Of a DNA stretch of 64,000 nt, positions 48,778-59,751 are shown in pieces (the first letter of the stretch is position 1; each line of letters opens with the position of its first letter). Origin of the DNA: Holacanthus passer (lineage: Eukaryota > Chordata > Actinopteri > Pomacanthidae). The stretch covers positions 4,327,001 to 4,391,000 of the forward strand of contig JAFREQ010000040.1 of assembly GCA_025331565.1 (NCBI GenBank), in the 5' to 3' direction. The translations under genes were made by a program, and so were the position numbers. A model generated the notes under the pieces. That model ran no database searches. It worked only from the letters and a program-made list of their open reading frames with translations, and was not told the DNA's origin.

Positions 48778-51700
48778 ATGGCAGATGTTGCAACTCTTGA
48801 TGAGGAACCAAAGCAAGAGGAGTCTACTGCATCCGTCAAGTCCGACACCGAGGAGACATCCGAAGAGACACCCAACGGCGTCAAAACGTGAGTATTGTCC
48901 CGTCCGCGCAGCCGTTAGCTAACTTAGCTTATCTAAAATGGAGTCATGTGATGCTAGCTATTGTTAGCCGAGAAGCATCTAACCTGTGTTATCAAACATT
49001 GTGACCATTAAGTGCCAGTATGATAGATGTCCGGGTTTGTGTTATGATTTGTAATTTCTAACTGGAGTCTCTAAATTGGCGACCCTTGCCATAACATTAG
49101 CTAATCATTGTGTAATGGGTCAACCTTTCCCGGGCGCTAATATCGGTTGTGTTTCGCTAACGTTAGAAGAATACTAGAATTCAGCTCCTGTTAAATCATG
49201 AAGTTAAACCTAGCTAAACCCTTTGCGTAGTTGGATAACTTACTAACGCTTGATCTCAGATGACATTACTAGCTAGCGTTAGCATCCCTGTTAATCTCCA
49301 GTCAGTTGTGCGCGTTTCATTGGGTCAAGCTAAATTAGCTGCAAATGGCTCCTCAATGCTGCAATGTAAACTAGTGTTAATTAATAAACACCAGATTGTG
49401 CTAAATATGGACAATTAAAGCCTCATCATAAACAGATCGTCAGTTTGTTTGTTAATAATTTGCATAGCGAGACGTGTATTTCACTGTTGTTCTGACAGTG
49501 TTTACCTGTATGTTGAATATGCTGCTACTTTTACTCGTTTGGAAAAGACAAATTGTTCCTGAAATGATCTGCTTTACACTCACAGGAAGCTCAATGTGTC
49601 CCATCATTTATCCATACAAAGTTCTGTATAGAACAGAAGCATTGTTTAGATTTTAGTATGCTACATTAATATTCTGGGATATTTTTCCTCAAGGTAAGTA
49701 GTGTCAATTATACAGCATTTGTTGAGCTGTGTTCTATTCATTATTTATGGAAGAAAGTTAAAGGTGAAGAAAAGCACATTACCACTGAAATGCAGAACAT
49801 ACAATACAAATTTATTGGCAGGTCTTTTAAAATGTAGCCTACACTGTGGTTTTGGGATAGGCTACTCTCTGACTTGCTGTATTTTGCATTTTATAGGGAT
49901 GCTGAAGAGACAAAGCCCCCCAAAGAAAAGCATGATGCTAAAGAGAAGTCCTCCGGGAGCAGAAGAGGAAGTCGTTACCACCCCTACAAAGACAAACATG
50001 GTGGAGAAAAGAAGGGTGCTCATAGGAACCGAGTGTTCATCAGCAATATTCCCTATGATATGAAGTGGCAGGCAATCAAAGATCTAATGCGTGAGAAAGG
50101 TAATGTCTCCAGTAATGGAGATGCTGTCTCCCCTTCTCTGTAGCTCTTCAGCTGATTAGAAATTCTTGACCCTTTTTCCTTTGTTACCAGATGGAGCATC
50201 CTGCTTCTAGCAGTAGTCAAATAGTTTGTAGCTTTCTCTGGATGTACTTAGTGCAGACTGTAGGGAACCAACATAGTGTGATATTAGGTTATTGGAGTTT
50301 TAATAAATTTTTTGGATGGACACCAATTTAGTTTGGGCTGATATATCTGTGAGAAAAGGAAGATGAACTTAGATACATTGTCACTTGTTTTATGGCATTG
50401 TCAGCTCCAAAATGTAACCTCAACCCATTAGTAGAATTGTTTGTTGAATGATTTTGTTGCATCTGTTGCAAGGTGAATCTTGATTATATGAATGAAATAT
50501 TGCAATGTTTAACTTTTTGAATTATGAGGGTCTTATTGAAGCCTATTGAAAGGTCAAAGGACAGCTTAAAACTTTCAACTGCTATGAATGGAATCTGTTG
50601 ACAAACTGATCATGTTGAAGTCTTTTGAATTTCCCAGGTTTAATGTAGCTGTGTTTCTCTCTGGCCTTGGCCTTTGGGTGTCTCAGTCACTGCCCAGAAA
50701 GGCATGGTGTTGTCTGGTGGGATGTTGGTCTGGGCTGACTGTTGATCATTAATGGGACATTTCCATCTGTAGCGGCATTGCCAAGGCCAACGGCGACTTG
50801 AAGACTTGGTGACTTAAATTCCTTTGTTCTTGTGGTATTTTTCCTTTGTATGTCTCATGTAGTTGGTGAGGTTACATACGTGGAGCTCTTTAAGGATGCA
50901 GAAGGAAAGTCAAGGGTAAGTGATGTGGCCAATTTGCTGCACGAGGTTTTAAATGCCCTCAGCAGGCTCTCATTAATCAAGTGCTCTTTTAGGTTCTGAT
51001 CCTTTGGGTCTTACCAAGTTACTGAACTGGAGATACTGTAGGTTGTGTTTAGAGCCTGATAGATGGCTAATGATTGATATTCATTTGAAAGGGAGATGTC
51101 CTGTTGATTTTGGAAAAGTAGCCTAATGAACTCATCCAAGAGTACACTTTTGCTTTTGTTGTTGTCATTTCAATTGGTGTAAAAGTTTGTTTGTTTGGCC
51201 ATTTTCCAAAGGGAAATGTGGGTTGTGTGATTTGTCTTATTGATTGACCCTCATGTCTCAAAATCCTATTTTACAATTCTGTTATATGACACAGCTCTCT
51301 CTTCAAAGGAACAAAACAGTTTTGAAAAGTCCTGTAATGTTTTTTATTATGTTTTCATACAAAATGGCAAAAATGCATATATATAGATGAAAAGGTGGAC
51401 CACACAATTTTTTCATTATTGCAGTGGTAAAACTGGTTAGTCCCAAACAATATACTATATAAATTTGTTAATGCCTTTTTTATTTTCCACCTTGGTATTT
51501 GTGTCCAGTTCAAAACAATACAATGTTTTAAATTACAAATTACAATGCATGATATCTATGGTATAATTACATGGCAGGTATCTATTAGTGTAAATTGTTT
51601 TTACCAAAACATTTAGAAAATATACAGTATTATCATTTATTTATTTAAAAGTATGAATTGTCAACATTGCTTCAGATAATGATAAACAATATGCTGTTAT

Positions 51701-54700
51701 TAGCATTTTAATCTTATTTGCAATAGACTTATACACAACCAAAAACCTGCTGGCTCAATCCAGTGGGCAAGATATGGCCATCATGCACTATAGAAAACAC
51801 TAGAAGCATGTTGATACATTACATTTATAATCTTCTTGTTCTTTATCTTGATTTTAACTGTATTTTGTTTACTCCCTCCACTTTGGATATGTGTGCTACC
51901 TGGACTCCTATGATGCCCCCTGCTCAGGGTTGTGGGTAAGAACCTACGTAACTTTCTCAACCATAGAACTCAATTTTCAATCTTGCACTGGCATGCATGT
52001 CATCTGATGCCTTTTTCTCTGATTCAACAGTGTGGTGGAGTTCAAAGATGAGGAGTTTGTGAAGAAGGCGATAGAAACTATGAATAAGCATGACCTGAGT
52101 GGAAGGCCACTCAACATAAAGGAGGTGAGAATGAATTACTGTATGTTTCAATGATTACAGCAAAACTTTGATTATATTGTTATCTTATAAAACAACTACT
52201 TTTTTTTGCTGTCACGCCACTGTCTCTCCTTACTGAAACTGAAATTATTACCTTGGACAGATGATTGTACATTTAGGTCTTCTCCTTAACATTGAGCTGA
52301 TGCAATGTTTTTTAAATAGCTTGTGATTTAGATTTTATCCATACAGGGTTTGAAAGATTTGCAAGTGGTAACAAATGATTGTGTGATTAACTGCAACAGA
52401 GAAACTTTAGTGGAACTGAAAATATAATGGACACCAGATAACACAATCGAATGTGGAATTGCATTGTACAGTTGTTAATTTTACAACCATCATTTGACTG
52501 ATTCTTAATGATTATCTTGACTGTCTTGATTTGGCATTTCAGGAGTAAAATGTAAGGTAAATGACTAAATTTCTTATTTAAGGACCCGGATGGGGAACAT
52601 GCTCGGCGTGTGCTGCAGCGCATGGGAGGAGGTCAACAGGGAGGTCGTGGGCAAGACATGGGGCCGAGTGGGATGAACATCCCACCATCCATTGCCAACA
52701 ACCCCAACATCCCACCTGACGTCATCCATGCACTGCAGGCTGGCCGACTGGGCAACACAGTGTTTGTGGCTAATGTGAGGACATAGTAATTAACAATTTC
52801 TTAACATAGCTAGTGATGATGATTCATGTTGATTTTACACTGATGTCTTTCTGTTGTTCTACAGCTGGATTTCAAAGTGAGCTGGAAGAAGTTAAAGGAG
52901 GTGTTTGGCATGGCAGGTGTGGTGAAACGAGCAGATGTTAAGGAGGATAAAGACGGCAAGAGCCGCGGCATGGGGACAGTGACTTTTGAGCAGCCACTGG
53001 AGGCTGTGCAGGCCATATGTATCCTTCAGAATTGAATACTAATATAGAAAAGAAATAGACATAGAAAAAGCACACAAAGCAATGCTTTACAGTTTTACTG
53101 TGACCTTCTCCTTGACTCTGCACTCAGCCATGTTCAATGGACAGATGCTGTTTGACAGACAGATGCATGTTAAAATGGTATGTTATTTTTAATTATTATA
53201 TAACCTCAGTTGTACAGATATACGAGAAGTAATTTTTACATTTGTTGTGTTGTTTTATAGGATGAGAAATCGCTTCCCCCAGATGATTTCCGTCAAGTAG
53301 AAAAGACACCCCAGTTACCAAGTGAGTACACTATTGGTTGTTGGTATCAAACTCATGTCCATAATAATAAGCTCAGTAAATTGTGCATAGCACGAACATT
53401 GTCATTGTAACAAGTACAATATCCTCTGGGAACAAATGAGTCATGCTAATAAAATGGCTAACAGATATTTGATAGTGCTGTTAGAAAGGCCCAGACATGT
53501 TAGTGACGCAGTATAAGAAACACTGAGTGGCTTTTTTCCAAACTGGTAGTTGTTGGCCTGTTTTATGTTGTTGGCATGCTGCTTTACTTCAGAAGAATAA
53601 ATGAAAGGCGTAGTGGTTGAAACTGCAGTTAAATATTTACAAACTTATATGCAAGAAATTCTTCAGAATTTATTGAAATGGCTGTTATTGTATAAAATGG
53701 TGTGTTACAGTTTTTATAGATGGAAAATCTGCATGTTTTATTGTCTCTTTTGTTGGCCAAATTCCACAACGTATGCTTGTTTTACTCTGTTCACAAACAT
53801 TATTCTTCCAAAAATCGCACAGCCTGTTTTATGATATTGGAAAACAATAACATAGAAGAAGTAGTTGTTGTGTACTGAAAGTCCTGGTATTAAGAGCAGT
53901 CAGTCAGTTTGAGTTGTAGCAGGTGCCCATGCTATGATGTGCTTGTTTTTTAATGAAATGGACAGATCTGATGACTCTCCAAAATAGAATGTGGAAATAT
54001 TTCACAAACTGAACAGTATGACACATAGCTGAATAAATAACATCTACCCTGCCCATCGGCAATGTCTGTGTACCTATTTGATGTTAAGTGTGCTCTGAGC
54101 AGTACATCTATTCTTGAGAGTTGGTGCATTGCAGATGCAGTGAATGATCATGTAAAGACATGCCTTGGCCCATTTCTTTTTTGCTAAATGACATTGTATT
54201 AAGTGCACAAAATTCTTAGTTGATGTCTGTTTGGATAGATGTCAGTAGCATCATTGATTATTCATTTAGCTTTGTATAATTTTTGTTTGGTACGTAAACA
54301 ACAATCTTCTTTGCTTCTCTTTTTTGTGTAGGGGGCCTCGGTGGTATTGGCATGGGACTGGGGCCAGGAGGGCAGCCTATAAATGCCAACCGTCTGAGCG
54401 GTGGAGGAGGCATGGGCTCCATGGGGCCTGGAGGTCAGTCCAGCTCAAACATATCAGTCTTTTTAGTTTTATCTGGGTAGAAAATGTTCACTTATGCTAC
54501 ATAGAGGACGTCACATACTGTTTTGCAAACCAGTCTGTCTTCATAGGTAAAGAGACAATGAGATGTCTACTAGATGGTCAGTGCATTAGCACTACAAGGC
54601 AGCATTACAACAACTTTGAACATCATTCTGTTATAACTAAAATGCTGGCAAACCTGATATACACAGTTAATACGTAAGCCATTCAACCATTAGGGCCTTG

Positions 54701-57700
54701 ACTCACATTTTCAGAGCTCATCTTTTGACCCTGCTGCACTCTCAATATGGGTTAAAGAGATAAGATGAGCAGACCAGCGGAAATACAGAACTTTTCCGCT
54801 ACTGGGTGTTAGGATGTGACTTACTTTGTAAAAGCACCTTTGTACAGTGTTCCTGTGCAAAGGTGCCTGTGAAAATCAGGCTACACACAGTGCCTTTCCA
54901 TGGAGAGAGAGATATGTATGTATATGTTCTCACTGCCACACACACACACACACACACACACCATTGTATATAAATAGATCCAGTGTGTGCTTTGGCATGG
55001 CCTGACTGACATCTTCTGCCATAGGTATGGATGTTCCAGGTTGTGGTGGAATGAACAGACTTGGAGGAGGTAAGGTTTTTGCTACCTGTGAGTTTTCCCT
55101 GTGAAAGACCATTGTCAACTGTTTGTTAGAGGGAAGGCAACAGTGATATTCCAACTTGGTGCTGCTTTTGACAGGAATGAGTGGTGGCGGAGGCTTCGGG
55201 GGCATGGATAACATGGGCAACATGGGCGGCTTTGGAGGCAGAGATATGGCCCCAGTTGGCAGGATGGGAGGTAAGTGAGCATATTCACTCCTACTTGGCA
55301 GAGACAAGGTTTGGTTGAAGGATGTTATACTGTAAACATTGATATGCACCTTTTTGCTATTGTTAACTCACCTCTAAGGTTACATTTCTTTTCCTGTGTT
55401 GAGATATGTACCGGTCAGGAATGAGTGGGATGGATCGGGACTTTGGTCACAGTGACATGCCAATGAATCGAGGATTTGGGGATTCTTTTGGAGGAATGAG
55501 TAAGTGATACTCTGACTTCAGACAACCCTTAATTCTGTCGAACTTTAACACCAGACACATTGGTTTTGCCAGCCCCTCTCTGTAGTTTGGTTATTTGGCA
55601 TGGTGGGAGTTTAGGGATTGCTTTTTGTTTTGTGTGCTGTTCTGTTTATAGGCTGACTGTTTCTGTGTTTACTGTTGTTAAATTGTTTTGTTATGATCGA
55701 ATCTAATCTGCACCAACTTGCATTCTGTCCTTTAGGTGGAGGTTTTGGAGGAGGCATGGGCAGTAGTGGCATGGGGCACATGGGGACTGGATTAGGTACA
55801 TAAAATATTCCATCCACAGTTTTTCTAAGCCTCGTCATATAATATAAGATATACCTTTATATCTTATCCCATATCGCTTCTCTCCCCTATAGATACACAT
55901 TAGTTTTGGATACAGTTAGATCACTAGCACAGCCACGGGCCTCTTTATTACTGTTGACATTTGAACGTTATTATCCCTTACAATTTTATTGTCTTTTGAC
56001 AGTTTATAAAGTCAGTCATGTCAAAGTAGCAATGAGTAGTAGTGTACCATGATGATGTGTCATGCCACGAAAAGGCGATAGCCAGTTAGTCAATAGTCGG
56101 ATCGATAGTGATTTTCATTGACAACATTGGGTCATACTATGTGTCTGATGCTGTGGCCACAGTTGCGACTTAAAGACTATTTGCATGAAGTATTTATTAT
56201 GAAATAAACTGCTGTAGAGCTTTGAAGAATTTACATTTATTGTTGTTAAAGCAGTAATTGCGGTACAGCGTTGCATTGATCAATAAATTAATGTGTTCTT
56301 ACGGTAACTACATGTCCACAGCTACTTTATGAGTATGAAAGCCATCTGAAGGCAGCAGGACAGCTGTGTTGACAAATCCGATTTGAGAAGTGCCGTGCCA
56401 GAGCACAGTGCCATTATGCATTATGTGTTTACCTTGACTTAAACAGTGCAAATTACACCACCTTTCTACAGAGTAACCCCATATAATTCTGCACACATCA
56501 GACAGTCGGTTATAACTTGGCACAATGATTTACAGTGGCTCATCAATCCTGTGGGTCATTTCCTCCTGTAACTTTTTTTTAGTACAAGTAGGTCATGTTT
56601 TGTTCTTGGAAATAATCACGTTTCACATTTTATGATATAATGTTACAGTTTATCGCGTGAGATATGGTACACTTAAAACTGTTGATGTGGGCGTATAAAC
56701 AGCTTCATCTACATTTTTTTATTATATTATTTATTTCTGGCATCATTCTACAACTAAAATGAAAAAAATAAACCCGACACCGTCTGCCTTTGGCTGCAGA
56801 TTTGTGGTACTGTGTGTTCCCATCAAGCTGCTCTGCACCATCCAGACAACAGTATGATTTCCCGAAGAAGCATCTTGCCATTTGTTGAGCTATAGTTGTC
56901 CTACCACACTGTGATTTGCACAGCTGTTTCAGAGCAGTGAGACTAGTGATGTCTCTGGCAGAGACCTTATTTATTAATCACCACACCCTCTGATTTCTCT
57001 TCCACTTCAGCCCTGATGCACATTATTGCACATACATGAACCTAAATAGCATGTGTGCTTGGAAAACAGTCAGTGCACCCAATATCCTTCTGCTCTGCAT
57101 TTGATGAGTGATTAAAATGGGGCCCATGGAGTTATTTAAAAAAAATACAAAATGGAAAAAAGGTGTTGGAGAAAGTCCACTCTTCCTTGTGGAGTTTGTT
57201 GGTGATTAAAAATACGACATGGTCCGAGGTCTGCTTTTGTATTAGCAATGTCACAGTGACATTGGATTCTGACAGCTAATGTTCTGAAATGATGGAATAC
57301 CAATATAGTTTTGCAATGTTTATGCACACTACGGTAACATGTCATTGGACTAAATTAATGAAAAGTTATGCACAATGTGGTGAAAGGTATTGTAATATTT
57401 AGTGTATGGCAGTTTTGTTTTTCAGTCTAATCTCATTAATATAAATTTTGTGATCAGGCTTGGTCGTGCTAAAACTGTGCTAGAACTTCTATATATACTG
57501 CCCTGTTAACATATGCAGTACGTTTGTCTCAGTTACTCTCTCATTTATGGGTGTGTCTGTGTGTGTGTTAATTGCAGGTGGTGGAATGGGCAATATGTCG
57601 ATGGACCGGATGGGCTCCGGCTTTGATCGTATGGGCATGTCGGGAATGGACATGAACCGTGGCTTCGGTGGCTATGGAGGTGGCGGACCGGGCCACATGG

Positions 57701-58582
57701 GTGGAGGCATGTCTGACAGAGGCTCTGGGTCCAAAGCAGGCTGTCAGATCTTTGTGCGAAATGTAAGTGTGGCCCAGATGTGTGAGGGCTTTGTTGGTTT
57801 AGAGAATTAGAAGTCTATTAAATAAGATTGGAGTTACAGAGTTGTCTTTCAGACCTCCCCACTGATTTAATGACTATATCATTAATAAGTACAATTTCTC
57901 TGTGCATGGATGCCCTGGTATTGATTGAGGTTTTAATGGGACACAACCCGAGCTTGTTGTGCATTAATGTAAATCGTAATGATGCTGTAAAAAAGTAATT
58001 CTTGATTAGTTTGTTTAATTAACTGCTACTGTACTTCTCAGTACAGTTTTGACTGTATATTTTCCCAGTGAGACATTTTATGATGTATTTGTACTATAAG
58101 CTTTATTGACGTACTCATGTTTTGATTCGCATCTTGTAGAGGTTTCATCTAGCTTCACATATGTTCATGTTAACAAATGTATTAACTACATTTATTTTAT
58201 TGCAGCTGTCCTATGATCTGACATGGCAGAAGCTGAAAGAGAAGTTCAGTCACTGCGGTATGTCTTTTACTTTGTATGAATTGCTCAGTGTGCATTATAT
58301 TTTTATTGCTTAATTTACAAACCATTCAAAGACTTCTCACTGACATTTCATCATGAATTGTCATTGAATGCCAACATGTTTTTAGAATGCATTCATTGCT
58401 CTTTCTTGTCTCCTGCAGGTCAGGTAATGTTTGCAGAGATTAAGATGGAGAATGGGAAGTCAAAGGGCTGTGGAACAGTGAGATTTGACTCTCCAGAGAG
58501 CGCTGAGAAGGCCTGCAGGATGATGAATGGAACCAAGATCAACGGCCGGGAGGTGGATGTCCGTATCGATCGCAACGCCTAG
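48778..58582 (+). CDS. myef2: Myelin expression factor 2 (hnRNP M-like RNA-binding protein)
   Basis: Nuclear RNA/ssDNA-binding protein; mouse MyEF-2 represses the myelin basic protein gene. Seventeen coding exons sum to 1725 nt, 574 aa; human is about 600. Order: acidic/basic N-terminus, RRM1, RRM2, a Gly/Met-rich linker with repeated GGMG/DRMG/MDR units, RRM3 at the C-terminus ending RIDRNA. Exons: 48778-48887, 49897-50099, 50863-50915, 51928-51935, 52031-52124, 52583-52774, 52865-53018, 53128-53177, 53261-53321, 54332-54433, 55025-55069, 55175-55270, 55404-55499, 55736-55795, 57578-57762, 58206-58257, 58419-58582. The start has an A at -3 and G at +4. Features of note are the 8-nt exon and a U12-type intron. 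MYEF2 rather than HNRNPM is chosen on RRM sequence and synteny. Confidence 0.95.
49897..52124 (+). CDS. myef2: myef2 RRM1 exons, including an 8-nt microexon
   Basis: Exons 49897-50099, 50863-50915, 51928-51935 and 52031-52124. RNP2 reads RVFISNIP, and RNP1 (KSRGCGVVEF) is split over three exons: AAG TCA AGG / GGT TGT GG / T GTG GTG GAG TTC. The 8-nt exon at 51928-51935 supplies Gly-Cys and two bases of the next Gly, restoring frame and family sequence. Confidence 0.9.
52583..53321 (+). CDS. myef2: myef2 RRM2 exons
   Basis: Exons 52583-52774, 52865-53018, 53128-53177 and 53261-53321. RNP2 is TVFVANLD and RNP1 is KSRGMGTVTF. The intron 53019-53127 has minor-spliceosome (U12) signals. The large intron 53322-54331 after this block shows no other exon. 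Confidence 0.92.
54332..57762 (+). CDS. myef2: myef2 Gly/Met-rich linker exons
   Basis: Exons 54332-54433, 55025-55069, 55175-55270, 55404-55499, 55736-55795 and 57578-57762. All but the last are phase 1-1 and multiples of three, so individual exons could be skipped without frameshift; alternative splicing here is an inference. The intron 55796-57577 (1.8 kb) holds no recognisable feature. Confidence 0.9.
54937..54962. repeat. (CA)n microsatellite
   Basis: About 13 CA units in a myef2 intron. Confidence 0.9.
58206..58582 (+). CDS. myef2: myef2 RRM3 and C-terminus
   Basis: RRM3 starts at the end of exon 57578-57762 (CQIFVRN) and continues in 58206-58257 and 58419-58582. RNP1 reads KSKGCGTVRF. 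The stop TAG is at 58580-58582. This is the most conserved part of the protein relative to human MYEF2. Confidence 0.94.
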
Positions 58583-58780
58583 AGCTTTTGTAGAAGTCAT
58601 GCTAACACACTTCCACATTCAGCCCTCTTGCCAATGATCTTTTGTTTTGTTTTAAAAACACAATTACTTCATATCTACATGTGTCCACAGTTTGTTTTTT
58701 TTTTGTTTATATATACTACATAGCTCTTTTATCTTTGTTTTGTAAACCCTTTTTAATTTGTCAGGCAGTTTATTTGAACA

Positions 58781-58786
58781 AATAAA
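58781..58786 (+). terminator. myef2: myef2 polyadenylation signal
   Basis: AATAAA about 200 bp after the stop, followed by a T- then GT-rich stretch (TGGTGGTTG). Confidence 0.65.
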
Positions 58787-58799
58787 CTTTTTAATTTTT

Positions 58800-59340
58800 A
58801 AACCTGGTGGTTGTAAAATGTCCTGGGATCAAAGTCTGGAAGTTGTTCTTCACATTGTGTGAAAGATCTCTTAAGCTTTATTGCTCAACACTGCCCTACA
58901 GTGGCCTCCTGAAAGTGGGGAAATTCCACATTAGTCATAAAAGCAGCAATTGGAATAAAGTGAGAACAGAATGATCATGGATTTTATGGAGTGTGCTGTA
59001 TAGCCCTAATTACAGGAAGTTAAATTTGGAACGCTGAGCTTGGTGGTAGTTTTTTTTTTTTTTTTTGAGTTGGAGAGTCACTTTTGATAATATTGTTACA
59101 AATCTAAGTATAGAGTGTTTAAAGTTTCTGTAAGCTTAGCAGTTAGCTGTAAACACAACAGATAAAAAAAAACGGAATGAGACGAGTGGAAAGTTTTGTT
59201 TTTTGGGGGGGAGGGGGGTTGTGGCTCTTTCCACCTCTGCAGACAATAAGGACTTGCTCATAAAAGCTTATCAGAGTTACGTATACGGTGCCACTTTTTG
59301 TCTTAGCTAACCCACGGACTTCAAAAGAAGGACAAGGCCA
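58800..59340. other. Convergent intergenic gap between myef2 and slc24a5
   Basis: About 0.5 kb between the two polyA signals. It includes a T-run near 59050-59066 and a G-rich run at about 59205-59218 (eight G, A, six G). No gene seen. Confidence 0.6.
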
Positions 59341-59357
59341 AATGAGTAGATGACACC

Positions 59358-59363
59358 TTTATT
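59358..59363 (-). terminator. slc24a5: slc24a5 polyadenylation signal
   Basis: TTTATT on the plus strand gives AATAAA on the minus strand, about 390 bp beyond the slc24a5 stop codon. A 3' UTR of roughly 0.4 kb is inferred. Confidence 0.55.
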
Positions 59364-59751
59364 ACTTGACTCTGACTTGTCAGTTCTGGATTTAGTTGAA
59401 CTCTGCTGTCACTCATTTGACAGCACATTTTCTGTTTATGGGTCTTGAGTAAGGTGGAAGATGTCTGAAAACTTGATAAGGGCTCTGCAGTGTCAGTGAA
59501 GTCTGGTCTGACAGGCACACATAAGAGGATGATCTTTGGCACGTTTCCACATTTAGTGACGCATATATTACAAATACAGATCATCTTCTTCATGAGATGT
59601 GACCAGCACATGTCTTCCATGGCTTTGAAAGTATGTGAGCAGGACTGCTTCCTTGGCTTAACATTTGAAGATTTATGGGCTTAACAATTTTGTTATGTTT
59701 TTTGACTGGTAGTCTTGAAGGATATAGCTGAAGTCCTGAGGAGGTCAGATC

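Noticed and set aside
59205..59220. G-rich run as a G-quadruplex
   Set aside because: Only two long G runs plus short GG; below the usual four-run pattern without splitting runs, and the location between convergent genes gives no supporting context.
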